Assembly (NCBI GenBank): GCA_012103375.1
Contig: WLWX01000001.1
Coordinates: 2,832,492 to 2,896,491 of the forward strand
Origin: Paracoccaceae bacterium
Lineage (GTDB): Bacteria; Pseudomonadota; Alphaproteobacteria; Rhodobacterales; Rhodobacteraceae
Length of the DNA: 64,000 bases
Direction of reading: 5' to 3'
The first letter of the stretch is position 1. Every line of letters begins with the position of its first letter. Positions 1 to 8,846 of the stretch are shown piece by piece. The translations under genes were made by a program, and so were the position numbers. A model generated the notes under the pieces. The model searched no databases, was not told where the DNA came from, and was given only the letters and a program-made list of their open reading frames with translations.

Positions 1-195
<195 letters not shown>

Positions 196-197
196 GG

Positions 198-896
198 TTA
201 CTGCCCGTCCAGCTGGCGCGACATGATGGTGGCGAATTCATCCGCGAACGCCTCATACCCACCCAGGATCCGATCCGAATCCGCGCTAAGCTTGTTATAG
301 AAAATCACCGCCGGGATCGCTGCCAGCAGGCCAAGGCCCGTGGCCAGCAACGCCTCGGCAATACCCGGCGCCACAACGGCAAGGTTGGTGTTCTGTTGTT
401 CCGCAATCTCGATAAAGGCGTTCATGATGCCCCAGACCGTACCCAGCAGCCCGATGAACGGCGCGGTTGACCCGACCGTCGCCAGAAACGGCAACCCTTT
501 CTGGAGGCTTTCGCTTTCCTTGGTGATTGCCACATCCATCGACCGGTCAATCCGCGACTGCGCACCGGGGATCAGCCCGCCATCCTGGCGATGACTGCGC
601 CGCCATTCGGTCATGCCCGCCGCAAAAATCGTCGCCGCGCGCCCCTTCGGGTTCGGCCCGATCTTGTCATACAGAAGGTCCAGCGGTTCCCCGGACCAGA
701 AGGCGCGGTCGAATTTCTTGGCTTCGCTGCGCGCGCGCCGGAACGAGAATGTCTTCTGCAAGATCACCGCCCAGGCCCAGAAACTGGCCAGGATCAGAAT
801 GATCATCACGGCTTTGACAGTAAAAGTGGCCCGCGCGAAAAGCGCAACAATCGAAAAATCAATCTGCTGCGCAAGCGCAAGTGCGTCTGTTTCCAT
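198..896 (-). CDS. tolQ: Tol-Pal system proton channel subunit TolQ
   Basis: MotA/TolQ/ExbB-family channel protein of the inner membrane, which couples proton flow to TolR and TolA. The 232 residues match the usual length. An N-terminal membrane helix (about residues 23-45, [20 protein letters not shown]) is followed by a cytoplasmic loop. Two C-terminal helices carry the conserved stretches [20 protein letters not shown] and [20 protein letters not shown], both typical of TolQ. It lies in the order ybgC-tolQ-tolR on the minus strand, with 122 nt between it and ybgC that may hold a promoter. Confidence 0.96.
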   Translation of the reverse strand: METDALALAQQIDFSIVALFARATFTVKAVMIILILASFWAWAVILQKTFSFRRARSEAKKFDRAFWSGEPLDLLYDKIGPNPKGRAATIFAAGMTEWRRSHRQDGGLIPGAQSRIDRSMDVAITKESESLQKGLPFLATVGSTAPFIGLLGTVWGIMNAFIEIAEQQNTNLAVVAPGIAEALLATGLGLLAAIPAVIFYNKLSADSDRILGGYEAFADEFATIMSRQLDGQ

Positions 897-1018
897 CGGT
901 CTGCTCTTTGTTCAATCCGTTGCCGTTTTCTTATCGACGGCTGTCCCTAACGCGCAAGTTACACGGGGTTAAGCGGGAAATCCAACAGGAACCCAATATT
1001 GTCACGCGGATGAGAGGT

Positions 1019-1405
1019 TCAGCCAAGCCTTTGGCGTATTTCCGCTGGCAGACGGATCGGTCGATTGCCGGGGCCGACCATGACAATTTCGACCTCGGCC
1101 GCAAACAATTGGACATCGTCGCGCCACACCTTCTGGCGCAGCCTCAACCGCGCCGGCGTTACCGAGGCAACCTCGGTTTCCACCCATAACGCATCACCAA
1201 ACTCTGCCGGCGCTAAGTAGTCCGCCGCAATCCGACGCACCGCGAACACCTGGCCCTTCTGCCGCAGCGCATTCTGATCGACCCCCAGCGAGGCGACCCA
1301 ATCGGTGCGCGCCCGCTCGATAAACCTCAGGTAATTGGCGTGATACACCACCCCGGCCATGTCGGTGTCTTCGTAGAAGACAGTCAGATCGAAACGACGG
1401 CTCAT
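1019..1405 (-). CDS. ybgC: Tol-Pal-associated acyl-CoA thioesterase YbgC
   Basis: Hot-dog-fold thioesterase of the 4-hydroxybenzoyl-CoA type that hydrolyses acyl-CoA, placed near Tol-Pal in most Proteobacteria. The 128 residues begin MSRRFDLTVFYEDTDMAGVV. The YEDTDMAGVVYHANYLRF segment contains the catalytic Asp and the conserved YHANYL motif. The start overlaps the end of the upstream hypothetical gene by 4 nt (1402-1405), which indicates translational coupling. The role in membrane lipid handling is taken from the family. Confidence 0.94.
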   Translation of the reverse strand: MSRRFDLTVFYEDTDMAGVVYHANYLRFIERARTDWVASLGVDQNALRQKGQVFAVRRIAADYLAPAEFGDALWVETEVASVTPARLRLRQKVWRDDVQLFAAEVEIVMVGPGNRPIRLPAEIRQRLG

Positions 1406-2022
1406 CCGCCCACCCGCGCCGCCAGCCGCAGCGCGTGCGACGGATCATCTGCCGCCAACGGCATCACCGGATCATAGGCCGCGCGGATAATATCGGCGAT
1501 ATCCGGGCGTAGGATCACGGTTTCCCCGGCCTTTGCCAGCGGGGATCGTTCCGCGAACGCATCCGGTCCCCAAAGCAGGATGGCCTGAGCCGCCTGTGTC
1601 AGTGCGATGTCCTCCGCCGCGAGATCGGCTAGTTGGCTGCCCATGTTCAGAAAGATTGTACATGATTTGATTGCCCTATTGTCATCAAATCGAAACGAAC
1701 GGTACTGAGTAGCATCCTCGGCCATCAATCTGTCAGCAAGGCTGACCAAATCTGGCATCATCTCATCCGTTCTAGGGACTAATGCCAATTCGACCCAACT
1801 ACGCAAAAAAAGTACAATGAAGTTAGCGCCTAACTCCGGGTCGGTCTCAGACATCTGATGACCAGCGAGTTGAACCACGGCGTCAATCGCGCCTTTTACA
1901 ACTCTTAGCGTTGACTCATCGACGCCAAACACAAGGGGGGCAATCGGACGGCCCCAACGAGCGAAAGAATATCCTTCGTCATCGTTGGAAAACATCGCCT
2001 CAATATCTGCAATCCTCGCCAT
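1402..2022 (-). CDS. Uncharacterised protein between ruvB and ybgC
   Basis: A 206-residue protein I cannot assign to a named family. I chose the start at 2022 (MARIADIEAMFSNDDEGYSF) because the reading frame upstream runs over the ruvB 3' end and lacks a sensible ribosome site. The middle of the gene (about 1640-1990) is visibly more AT-rich and uses less biased codons than its neighbours, while the last 60 codons return to GC-rich usage, so part of it may have been acquired. No membrane segments or signal peptide are seen. It overlaps ybgC by 4 nt and follows ruvB by 34 nt. Confidence 0.7.
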   Translation of the reverse strand: MARIADIEAMFSNDDEGYSFARWGRPIAPLVFGVDESTLRVVKGAIDAVVQLAGHQMSETDPELGANFIVLFLRSWVELALVPRTDEMMPDLVSLADRLMAEDATQYRSFRFDDNRAIKSCTIFLNMGSQLADLAAEDIALTQAAQAILLWGPDAFAERSPLAKAGETVILRPDIADIIRAAYDPVMPLAADDPSHALRLAARVGG

Positions 2023-2056
2023 CTTTTTTTCAAAAATGCTCCCGCCGGAGGCTTCC

Positions 2057-3082
2057 TCACTCAAACAACTGCCCCTGATCTTTCGGTTTCGGCGCTTCCA
2101 GCCCCAGATGCGTCCAGGCCCGACTGGCAAGCGCCCGCCCGCGTGGTGTGCGCTGGATCAGCCCTTGCTGCAACAGGAACGGCTCGATCACTTCTTCCAG
2201 CGCATCGCGGCTTTCGCTCAGCGCGGCGGACAGCGTTTCCACACCCACCGGCCCGCCAGAGTAAGCCTCGGCGATCAGCCCCAGATAGCGCCGGTCGGCC
2301 CCGTCCAGGCCCAGCCCGTCAACCCCCAGCCGGGTCAGCGCCCCATCGGCCAGTTTGCGGGAAATGCGTCCGTCCCCCTCGACCAGTGCAAAATCCACCA
2401 CCCGGCGCAGCAGCCGCCCGGCGATCCGGGGCGTGCCGCGGGCGCGGCGCGCAATCTCATGCGCGCCATCGTCGTCAATCTCGATCTTCAGCAGCCCGGC
2501 GCCCCGCCGCACGATCTGGTGGAGTTCCTCAACCGTATAAAACTGCAACCGGATCGGAATCCCGAAGCGGTCGCGCAGCGGCGTCGTCAGCAAACCCAGC
2601 CGCGTCGTCGCCCCGACCAGCGTGAAGGGCTGCAACTCGATCCGCACCGTCCGCGCAGCCGGGCCTTCACCGATCACCAGATCCAGCTCAAAATCCTCCA
2701 GCGCCGGGTACAACACCTCTTCCACCACCGGATTCAGGCGATGAATTTCGTCGATGAACAGCACATCATGGGATTCCAGATTTGTCAGGATCGCCGCCAG
2801 ATCGCCCGCCTTGGCCAGGACAGGACCCGAGGTCATGCGGAACCCCACGCCAAGCTCTTTGGCGATAATCTGCGCCAGCGTCGTCTTGCCCAACCCCGGA
2901 GGCCCGTGAAACAGCGTATGATCCATCGCCGCCTTGCGTTGCCGGGCGCTGTCGATGAAGACCCGCAGATTGCCGCGCGCTTCGGCCTGCCCGGTGAAGG
3001 CGTCCAGCGTTTGCGGGCGCAACGCGCGATCCGCATCCTCGGGGCGCGCATCCGGGCGCAGGGTTGGGTCTGGTGCAGTCAT
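2057..3082 (-). CDS. ruvB: Holliday junction branch migration ATPase RuvB
   Basis: Hexameric AAA+ motor that drives branch migration of Holliday junctions with RuvA. The 341 residues are the normal length. Visible motifs: [13 protein letters not shown] near the N-terminus, Walker [12 protein letters not shown] around residue 60, Walker [10 protein letters not shown], sensor-1 [18 protein letters not shown], and the C-terminal winged-helix region ending in the conserved [11 protein letters not shown]. The start at 3082 directly abuts the stop of the upstream membrane-protein gene. It belongs to the ruvC-ruvA-x-x-ruvB run on the minus strand. Confidence 0.98.
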   Translation of the reverse strand: MTAPDPTLRPDARPEDADRALRPQTLDAFTGQAEARGNLRVFIDSARQRKAAMDHTLFHGPPGLGKTTLAQIIAKELGVGFRMTSGPVLAKAGDLAAILTNLESHDVLFIDEIHRLNPVVEEVLYPALEDFELDLVIGEGPAARTVRIELQPFTLVGATTRLGLLTTPLRDRFGIPIRLQFYTVEELHQIVRRGAGLLKIEIDDDGAHEIARRARGTPRIAGRLLRRVVDFALVEGDGRISRKLADGALTRLGVDGLGLDGADRRYLGLIAEAYSGGPVGVETLSAALSESRDALEEVIEPFLLQQGLIQRTPRGRALASRAWTHLGLEAPKPKDQGQLFE

Positions 3083-3658
3083 CTAGCGATCATAGGTCGC
3101 GATGATGCCCGCACGCGCCAAACGTGCCGCAAAGGACCAGCCAGTTATATCGCGCTCTGTCATCTGATCATCGTAGATGGCGGAGTACAGAAGCTCCATG
3201 TTACTGTCGCGATCCCCTTTCAATTTATCCACATCTGCGAATGCGGCAGAAAGATGCGCCCTGTGCCGCCCCTGCGGCCAGAGCTTGCTTTCGGGGTCCT
3301 TCGCGGCATCCAGCCACAGCGCCCCGATCAGCGCGTTCAGGGCGCCGACGACAACACCGCTCACATGGCTTTGTTGCGCTTCGGGAACGGCGGCCAGCCA
3401 CCCCGGCACAGCGAATGCCAGCCAGGAGGCAAAGGCCGTGGACGCCGCGATAATTATGAACACCAGGACATAGCCGCCCTGGTACAGCCAGGTGGCAAAC
3501 CGCGGCGCAGCGCGCAGAAGCTTCGTCGGCGCGAACCACAAAACCAGGCAGATCACGATTGCCGCAATGATCACCAGGACCTGACTGGCCGGATCAACCA
3601 CATAGGGAAGCAGCGCGCCAAACACGACGGCAACAGCGACAAGGCCGAAATGGAACAT
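3083..3658 (-). CDS. Uncharacterised membrane protein inserted between ruvA and ruvB
   Basis: A protein of 191 residues starting MFHFGLVAVAVVFGALLPYV. Four hydrophobic segments are apparent: residues about 3-18, 24-42, 60-80 and a weaker one near 85-105. The C-terminal half is hydrophilic. The frame is open further upstream, but that extension would overlap the neighbouring gene, whereas 3658 leaves a 4-nt gap. I recognise no family. It is probably in the ruv transcript because of position only, and nothing links it to recombination. Confidence 0.65.
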   Translation of the reverse strand: MFHFGLVAVAVVFGALLPYVVDPASQVLVIIAAIVICLVLWFAPTKLLRAAPRFATWLYQGGYVLVFIIIAASTAFASWLAFAVPGWLAAVPEAQQSHVSGVVVGALNALIGALWLDAAKDPESKLWPQGRHRAHLSAAFADVDKLKGDRDSNMELLYSAIYDDQMTERDITGWSFAARLARAGIIATYDR

Positions 3659-3662
3659 CGGC

Positions 3663-4013
3663 TCAGGGCTTTCTTTGTTGCGAAATGGACCAACGATGCG
3701 GCGGCCGGTGACCACATATCTGGACGAGGTTGCCCTTGGCATCGGTTTCGATCCGGATTGCCGTAGGCGGCGGGTCGATCCGACAGCGCGCAGCGGCCGA
3801 TGCGATCAGCGAATTGGCGGTTCCGATGGCCGAGGCCGCGCTGGTCCTGAGCATCGGTTCGGTGTGTTCGTGCTTTGGGTGCTCTGCCCGGTAACTCAAC
3901 CGCGCCGCAGCCTCGGTTGCGGCAATGAAGGCGTCATGAATCTGCTTGTAAACAGACTCTTCAACCAGCAAATCGGGATTTTTGTTGAGCGCTTGCGCCT
4001 TATACATCGGCAT
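3663..4013 (-). CDS. Small uncharacterised soluble protein in the ruv operon
   Basis: A protein of 116 residues (MPMYKAQALNKNPDLLVEES at the start) with no membrane segment or recognised motif. An AAGGAG ribosome site lies about 7 nt upstream of the ATG at 4013, which fixes the start. It is helical and Ala-rich in the middle, and the C-terminus is basic. It ends 4 nt before the start of the downstream membrane-protein gene, so the two are likely a co-expressed pair between ruvA and ruvB. Confidence 0.65.
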   Translation of the reverse strand: MPMYKAQALNKNPDLLVEESVYKQIHDAFIAATEAAARLSYRAEHPKHEHTEPMLRTSAASAIGTANSLIASAAARCRIDPPPTAIRIETDAKGNLVQICGHRPPHRWSISQQRKP

Positions 4014-4085
4014 CTGTCAAACTCCTTTCTTTTCAACTGCGCCGATCATGGCTGATCCCGGTCCGTTCACGCAAGCCACACTGCA

Positions 4086-4745
4086 TCACCCCTTCGGGGC
4101 CAGGCGGCGCAGGGCCGCACGGATCAGCGCGGGCGTGTCGGCGTCGGGCATTGCGCCTGCTGCCTCGGCCACGGCGGTCGCCGCTTCACCCGGTCCATAG
4201 CCAAGGTTCGCCAGCGCCGACATCGCTTCCGCCTGCGAAGATGCGCTCGGCGCGGCAGCTGGGGCGGCTGGGATGTCCCCGCGATCGACCACATCTTCCG
4301 GGGTTGCAACCGGCGCACCCAGTGCACCGCCCATCGCCATCACCGCCGGGGCCTTGTCCTTCAGCTCGTTCACCACCCGCTGCGCAATCTTCGGGCCAAC
4401 GCCAGGTGCCGCCTTGATCGAGGTCCAGTCGCCCAGCGCAATTGCGCGGCCCGTCCCGTCCGGCCCCAGCGTCCCCAGAATCGCCATCGCCGCCTTAGTG
4501 CCGATGCCCTGAACGGATGTCAGCGTGCGGTGCCATTCCTTTTCCAACAACGTCGTAAATCCGACCAGTTGCAGAAGATCCTCACGCACGATCAATTCGG
4601 TATAAAGCGCGGCAGCCTCTCCGGCGCCGGGCAGGGCGGCCAGCGTCCGCTCCGAAACATGCACAACATATCCGACCCCGCCGACGTCGATCAGCACATG
4701 GTCGCTGCCGCGATAGTCGATCCGCCCGGCAATCCGCCCGATCAT
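4086..4745 (-). CDS. ruvA: Holliday junction DNA-binding protein RuvA
   Basis: Tetrameric protein that binds the four-way junction and loads RuvB. The 219 residues start [20 protein letters not shown], the typical OB-fold domain I. Helix-hairpin-helix motifs follow ([14 protein letters not shown] and [20 protein letters not shown]), then a flexible Ala-rich linker and the C-terminal domain III ([15 protein letters not shown]) that contacts RuvB. The frame is open further upstream, but the homologous start is 4745, which overlaps the ruvC stop by 4 nt. Confidence 0.97.
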   Translation of the reverse strand: MIGRIAGRIDYRGSDHVLIDVGGVGYVVHVSERTLAALPGAGEAAALYTELIVREDLLQLVGFTTLLEKEWHRTLTSVQGIGTKAAMAILGTLGPDGTGRAIALGDWTSIKAAPGVGPKIAQRVVNELKDKAPAVMAMGGALGAPVATPEDVVDRGDIPAAPAAAPSASSQAEAMSALANLGYGPGEAATAVAEAAGAMPDADTPALIRAALRRLAPKG

Positions 4746-5239
4746 CGCGCCACCGCCGCTTCCAGCCGACCGGCGGACTGCAAATGATGTGCATGGCAGA
4801 TCGCAATCGCCAGCGCGTCCGCCGCATCCGGCCCGGCCAAGTCCGCGCCGGGCAGTTGCATCAAGACCATATGCGCCACCTGCCGCTTGTCCGCGTGTCC
4901 AACCCCGACGACGCATTTCTTGACCGAATTCGGCGCATATTCCCCGACCGCCAAACCGGCCTGTGCGGGAACCAGCATCGCGATCCCGCGCGCCTGCCCC
5001 AGCTTCAGCGTTCCGGCCCCGTCGCGGTTCACGAAGGTCTGTTCCACCGCCGCCGCCGTCGGCCCATACCGGATCAGGACAGCGGTCAACTGGCTGTGCA
5101 GGCTCAGCAAGCGCGCGGCCAGATCGGCCCCTTGCGAGGTGCAGACCCCATTGGCCACATGGCTCAACCGAGAGCCCGCCACATCAATGACGCCCCAGCC
5201 GAGGTTCCTGAGACCCGGGTCGATACCCAAAACCCGCAT
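4742..5239 (-). CDS. ruvC: Crossover junction endonuclease RuvC
   Basis: Dimeric resolvase that nicks Holliday junctions after RuvAB migration. The 165 residues start [20 protein letters not shown], which holds the first catalytic Asp (D7). Further acidic residues lie in [10 protein letters not shown] (Glu) and in [16 protein letters not shown] near the C-terminus (Asp). I chose the ATG at 5239 over the upstream frame extension because the family begins at this motif. It overlaps ruvA by 4 nt and is the first gene of the ruv run. Confidence 0.97.
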   Translation of the reverse strand: MRVLGIDPGLRNLGWGVIDVAGSRLSHVANGVCTSQGADLAARLLSLHSQLTAVLIRYGPTAAAVEQTFVNRDGAGTLKLGQARGIAMLVPAQAGLAVGEYAPNSVKKCVVGVGHADKRQVAHMVLMQLPGADLAGPDAADALAIAICHAHHLQSAGRLEAAVAR

Positions 5240-5537
5240 GAATTTCCTGCTTTGCCTGCTCGTTTTCACCCGAATAGCACGAAACGCGAACACCTGCCAA
5301 CGCCAAAGCCACCCACATCAGCCGGGTCGGCGCCCGTTTTCGACCCCGCGAGGCATGAAAACGACATTGGCCCGATCCGGATTAACCCAATTATCGCAGC
5401 GCCTTACAGCCCGAACTTCGGTATGCACATACTGCAATCCGGGCATGCAGAAATCTGTCTTGTCCAGGGTGAGTTCGGGGTCTACCTGCCACCTCGAATG
5501 CACGGTCGCATTCGGTTTTGTAACAAGGATGACCAAA

Positions 5538-5750
5538 ATGGCCACTCTCGACACCACCCGTACGCTGACCGGCGGCTCTTTTGCGACTGGCCGTCTGTCG
5601 TCTTTTGTAAATCACCTTTTCGGCGCTGCCTTTGCGTGGAATGACGCCCGCGTCACCCGCCGCTCGCTCAGCACGCTCAGCGACGCTGAATTGGATGATA
5701 TCGGCCTGTGCCGTGGTGATATCGACATGGTGTCCCGCCGCCACGGCTAA
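5538..5750 (+). CDS. DUF1127-family small protein
   Basis: A 70-residue protein ending in the DUF1127 signature: RRSLSTLSDAELDDIGLCRG, followed by DIDMVSRRHG. An AAGGAT ribosome site at 5525-5530 is 7 nt from the ATG at 5538, so this start is preferred over the ATG at 5529. DUF1127 proteins of Rhodobacterales are short, Arg-rich, often monocistronic and stress- or growth-phase-regulated. Some bind RNA or modulate phosphate and C1 responses, but no role can be given here. A strong terminator follows at 5781. Confidence 0.85.
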   Translation: MATLDTTRTLTGGSFATGRLSSFVNHLFGAAFAWNDARVTRRSLSTLSDAELDDIGLCRGDIDMVSRRHG

Positions 5751-5780
5751 GCCCGCGTCGAATACGCCAGAACATTGAAA

Positions 5781-5816
5781 GGCCGCGCCGGATCACCCGG
5801 TGCGGCCTGTTTCATT
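5781..5816 (+). terminator. Rho-independent terminator after the DUF1127 gene
   Basis: An 11-bp stem, GGCCGCGCCGG paired with CCGGTGCGGCC with one G-T pair, has a short ATCAC-type loop and is followed by TGTTTCATTTT. It lies 30 nt after the stop codon at 5750. Confidence 0.7.
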
Positions 5817-5865
5817 TTCATGATCCTGCGTCGCGCCGCAATGCCGGGCGCATCCCGCCCGGGCT

Positions 5866-6207
5866 TCAGCGCGCGAAAGCCTGCATCGTCGAAGACAGCC
5901 AGACGGTCGCAAAATCCGGCGTCAGCAACCACGCGCCAACCTGCTGAACTGCACCACCGGCGGCAAGGTCATCAACGCGCGCCTGGTAACCGTCGGCCCC
6001 AAAATTCACGTGCATGGCGGCCTTGAACAGCAGCACCGTCACAAAAACCAACGCCAGCCCATGCCAGGGCACCGCGCGGCGCGAAGCCCTGCGGCGGGAG
6101 ACCAGCATGCCGTCATGATTAAACGAATGCACCGGCCCGCGCATCGCGACCGTCTGTGCCGGCTTGCGCCGAACGACTTGCTCTGACGTGGGAGTATTCT
6201 GGCGCAT
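5866..6207 (-). CDS. Uncharacterised single-pass membrane protein
   Basis: A protein of 113 residues with a basic N-terminus (RRKPAQTVAMR, RRRASRRAVPWHG), one hydrophobic helix around residues 50-66 (GLALVFVTVLLFKAAMHVNF) and a C-terminal soluble part. The charge pattern suggests an N-in, C-out topology. No named family is recognised. It is monocistronic between the DUF1127 terminator and prmA. Confidence 0.65.
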   Translation of the reverse strand: MRQNTPTSEQVVRRKPAQTVAMRGPVHSFNHDGMLVSRRRASRRAVPWHGLALVFVTVLLFKAAMHVNFGADGYQARVDDLAAGGAVQQVGAWLLTPDFATVWLSSTMQAFAR

Positions 6208-6307
6208 TTAAAACCCTCTGGCTCGGTCCTTTTACCGCAAGGCAGAGGTCGCCCTGAATTGTGGCATTTTTGGGGCAAATCGCCAAAATGCGGTGCAAAT
6301 GCGGCGC

Positions 6308-7183
6308 TCAGGTGTCTTTCAACTGCAGGTTGAGTGTGCTCCAGTCGACAATATCCGCTCGATTGATCAAATTGTATCCAAACCCGGCATAAACCGCCGT
6401 CACGGCGTCTGCCTGATCGGTCAGGATGCCCGACAGGATCAGATTCGCGCCCGGCGCGCTGATCGCGGCAATATCGGGTGCCAGCGCGATCAGCGGGCCC
6501 TTCAGGATATTCGCGAAGATCAAATCAAAGGGGGCCGCGGCCACGATCCGGGGATGATCGGTGCCAGTCGCCTCGATCACCTCAACCTGTTCGGCCATAT
6601 CATTGGCCACCAGATTGGCGCGCGCCGTGTCCACCGCGACCGGGTCGATATCCGATGCGATGACCGGAACCCCAAAGACCGAGGCCGCCGCCATCGCCAG
6701 CACCGCCGTCCCGCATCCCACATCCAGCACATTGCGCGGCGTCGCCCCCTGCCCGATCAGGCGTTCCAGCGCGTTCAGGCAGCCCAGCGTCGTTCCGTGA
6801 TGCCCGGTCCCGAATGCCATTGCCGCGTCGATCAGCAGCCCGGTGCGCCCGGGCGGAACCTGATCCGCATCATGGCTGCCGTGAACGAAAAACCGCCCCG
6901 CCTCAACCGGGGTCAGTTCGCGGCGCACATGGGCCACCCAGTCGGTTTCGGGGATCTCTGAAACCGCAAACGGCTTCGCATTGAACGCGGCGGACAAAAC
7001 GGCCAGCGCGGCCTGATCCGGTGCGTCCAAGAAATAACCGCCAACCTCCCAAAGCCCGCTGCCGTCCTCAACCTCGAACACGCCGACGCCGGTTGGGGCC
7101 GGATCCATCCGCTCCATCGCTTCGCCCAGCGTTTCGGCGGGCACACGGCCGGTCAATGTCGTCAGGGCAGTAAAGGTCGGCAT
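6308..7183 (-). CDS. prmA: Ribosomal protein L11 methyltransferase PrmA
   Basis: SAM-dependent enzyme that trimethylates ribosomal protein L11. The 291 residues fit the family. The C-terminal Rossmann domain shows AMAFGTGHHGTTLGCL, then motif I VLDVGCGTAVLAMAAASVFG, then the acidic ribose-binding strand VIASDIDPVAVDTARAN and the motif IV-like DLIFANILKGPL (NxLxxP-type). The N-terminal substrate-recognition domain is also present. The gene stands alone on the minus strand. Confidence 0.95.
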   Translation of the reverse strand: MPTFTALTTLTGRVPAETLGEAMERMDPAPTGVGVFEVEDGSGLWEVGGYFLDAPDQAALAVLSAAFNAKPFAVSEIPETDWVAHVRRELTPVEAGRFFVHGSHDADQVPPGRTGLLIDAAMAFGTGHHGTTLGCLNALERLIGQGATPRNVLDVGCGTAVLAMAAASVFGVPVIASDIDPVAVDTARANLVANDMAEQVEVIEATGTDHPRIVAAAPFDLIFANILKGPLIALAPDIAAISAPGANLILSGILTDQADAVTAVYAGFGYNLINRADIVDWSTLNLQLKDT

Positions 7184-7234
7184 GGCATCCTCCGGCGGGG
7201 TTCGCGCCCCCTGTCCGTGCTTTGCGCGCCCCGG

Positions 7235-7783
7235 TCAAGGCGCATTGCGATCATCCCCTGTCAGGGCGAGGGCCATCAACGTCTCGATCGTCACCAGATC
7301 ATAGCCATCCGCCCCCGCCGCCACCCGCCCCAGGTTCGCCAGATAGATCAGCTGCGCCCGCGCCGGGGCCTCACCCCGTGCCACCCCCGCCTGGGCCAGC
7401 AAATCTGCCAGATAGGCCAACCGCTGCCGGTCCACCCCGGTCACAACCTCGGCAACACGGGCATCCGCAGCTGCCCAGGCCCGCATGCTGCGTTCCAGCC
7501 CCGGATCGGCATCAAACGCCGTTGAAAACAGCGCACGCAGCCGATCCACGGGTGCATCGATCCGCGCCAGGCGCTCAATCACACCTTCCGTTGTCACATC
7601 GCGCCAATGGGCGGCCAGGCGCGCCTCGTAATCCCCAAGGCTTGTAAAATGCCAATAAAAACTGCCGCGCGACACCTTCAGCCCCTTTGCCAGCCGATCC
7701 GCGCGCACCGCACCCGGCCCGCCGGTCGCAAGGGCGCGCAGACCGGCGTTCAGCCAATCATCAGGGGAAAGACGCTGCGTCAT
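7235..7783 (-). CDS. TetR-family transcriptional repressor
   Basis: A regulator of 182 residues. I take the start at 7783 (MTQRLSPDDWLNAGLRALAT) because the longer frame crosses the operator region. The N-terminal helix-turn-helix is clear: GAVRADRLAKGLKVSRGSFY then WHFTSLGDYEARL. The C-terminal ligand domain is generic. It is transcribed divergently from a small membrane-protein gene at 7864, and the 80-bp gap holds two ATACA-N4-TGTAT sites. It most likely represses itself and that neighbour. The ligand is unknown. Confidence 0.88.
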   Translation of the reverse strand: MTQRLSPDDWLNAGLRALATGGPGAVRADRLAKGLKVSRGSFYWHFTSLGDYEARLAAHWRDVTTEGVIERLARIDAPVDRLRALFSTAFDADPGLERSMRAWAAADARVAEVVTGVDRQRLAYLADLLAQAGVARGEAPARAQLIYLANLGRVAAGADGYDLVTIETLMALALTGDDRNAP

Positions 7784-7793
7784 TTGGCAAAAC

Positions 7794-7807
7794 ATACAGA
7801 AGTGTAT
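7794..7807. promoter_or_regulatory. Candidate TetR operator 1
   Basis: ATACAGAAGTGTAT is a perfect ATACA-N4-TGTAT inverted repeat, 11 nt upstream of the TetR start. It matches the arms of the second site at 7840. Confidence 0.6.
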
Positions 7808-7839
7808 TGTCAAGCGCCAGCCGTCTTGATACGGAATCC

Positions 7840-7853
7840 ATACACAACTGTAT
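7840..7853. promoter_or_regulatory. Candidate TetR operator 2
   Basis: ATACACAACTGTAT has the same arms and spacing as site 1. Here the palindrome extends to CCATACA/TGTATGG. It lies 10 nt before the ATG at 7864, overlapping where the small membrane-protein promoter or leader would be. Confidence 0.6.
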
Positions 7854-7863
7854 GGAGCGAACA

Positions 7864-8205
7864 ATGACCTGGATCATCGCCGGAAGCCTCGCAATATTCA
7901 TCACTGTCGTGCACGGCTGGCTGGGGGCCACAAAGGTGGTTAGCCCGGTGAACGGGATCACGCCGCCGCTCAAGCGTATTCTGCACGCGATCTTCTTTCT
8001 CAGCGCTGTTTACTGGGCCGCTGCCGGTCTGGGGCTGATCCTGCTGGCCGGTTCCGCCGATGATCCCCGCCGGGCGCTGGTCGGCTGGGTCGCACTGGCG
8101 ATCTTCCTCAGCGGGGCGGCGGCGAATGCCTGGGCGACGCGGGGGCGGCACTTTGGCTGGATGCTGCTGGCGCTAACCAGCGGGCTGACGGTCGCCGGGC
8201 TGTAA
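7864..8205 (+). CDS. Small four-helix membrane protein controlled by the adjacent TetR
   Basis: A protein of 113 residues beginning MTWIIAGSLAIFITVVHGWL. Four hydrophobic helices are visible (about residues 3-20, 38-60, 68-88 and 95-112). GGAG at 7854-7857 sits 6 nt before the ATG at 7864, so this start is preferred over the in-frame ATG at 7852, which lies inside the operator. No named family is recognised. The TetR pairing suggests an inducible membrane function such as small-molecule export. The 3' end overlaps the convergent acetyltransferase frame by 33 nt. Confidence 0.7.
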   Translation: MTWIIAGSLAIFITVVHGWLGATKVVSPVNGITPPLKRILHAIFFLSAVYWAAAGLGLILLAGSADDPRRALVGWVALAIFLSGAAANAWATRGRHFGWMLLALTSGLTVAGL

Positions 8206-8703
8206 CACCCGCGCCGAAACCCCGGCAACGCGCGCGCCTTCGGGCACGTCCCGGTTGACCACGGCACCCGCAGCGATGATCGCGCCATCGCCAATGGTGA
8301 CGCCGGGCAATATCTGCGCCCCGCCGCACAGCCAGACATCTTCGCCGATGGTGACAGGCAAGGACATCTCAATCCCGGCCCGACGCTGGGCGACGTCGGG
8401 ATGGTGATTGGGACAATAGATATGCACGCCCGGCCCGATCATGGTGCCCGACCCAATCCGCACCGGGGCAGAATCCAACACCACACAATCCGCGTTGAAA
8501 TAAACTTCGTCACCCAGGTGAATATTGCCCCCATAGGAACAATGAAACGGCGCCTCAATAAGGCACCGTTCCCCAAACCGCGCGAATAAGGCGCGCAGCG
8601 CAGGGGCCGCATCGCCGCGTTCATCGGGCGGCATCGTGCGATGCTGAAAACATGTATTTCGCGCTTTCTGGCGCAGTGCGCCCCGGCAGCGCATCCGCCG
8701 CAC
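8173..8703 (-). pseudogene. NodL/maltose O-acetyltransferase-like protein lacking its N-terminus
   Basis: A left-handed beta-helix acetyltransferase of the LacA/NodL/Maa type. Hexapeptide repeats are clear (IRIGSGTMIGPGVHIY-type turns, VTIGEDVWLCGGAQILPGVT, IGDGAIIAAGAVV), and so is FHCSYGGNIHLGDEVYFNAD with the region of the catalytic His. The family's N-terminal Mac segment (about 20-25 residues) is missing. Instead the frame runs back into a fragment of msrA, and no ribosome site or convincing start is present; 8703 is a GTG given only as the open-frame limit. It is probably not a functional full-length enzyme, although an internal start could yield a short form. Confidence 0.6.
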
Positions 8704-8740
8704 TTACGATCGTCATTGGCTTTCTTGAGAACAGGTTCAT
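8669..8740 (-). pseudogene. msrA: 5' remnant of peptide methionine sulfoxide reductase msrA
   Basis: From the ATG at 8740 the minus strand reads MNLFSRKPMTIVSAADALPG then RTAP, which is the conserved MsrA N-terminus (compare the ADALPGR-TP segment of the family). The similarity ends there: the next codons belong in another frame to the acetyltransferase, and this frame stops soon after. The catalytic GCFWG motif and everything else are gone. The junction near 8670 looks like a deletion fusing msrA to the truncated acetyltransferase gene. Confidence 0.6.
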
Positions 8741-8815
8741 GCAATACCCTCCGCTTTCCCGGTGAATATAGGGTCCCGCCGCCAATCCCGCCACGCTTTC
8801 ACATCTTCTTGTCCC

Positions 8816-8833
8816 AAATATCCCCGCCGGAGG
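8816..8833 (+). repeat. 18-bp intergenic motif AAATATCCCCGCCGGAGG
   Basis: An exact copy occurs inverted at 49713-49730, and a partial one (CCCGCCGGAGG) at 2041-2051 just past the ruvB stop. All three are in gene borders. The function is unknown. Confidence 0.5.
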
Positions 8834-8846
8834 CCCGGTTTTCGCG

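Noticed and set aside
1985..3766. A 593-codon open frame on the plus strand opposite ruvB
   Set aside because: It is antisense to a clear ruvB and adjoining genes; Pro/Arg/Gln-rich translation is typical of a shadow frame in GC-rich DNA.
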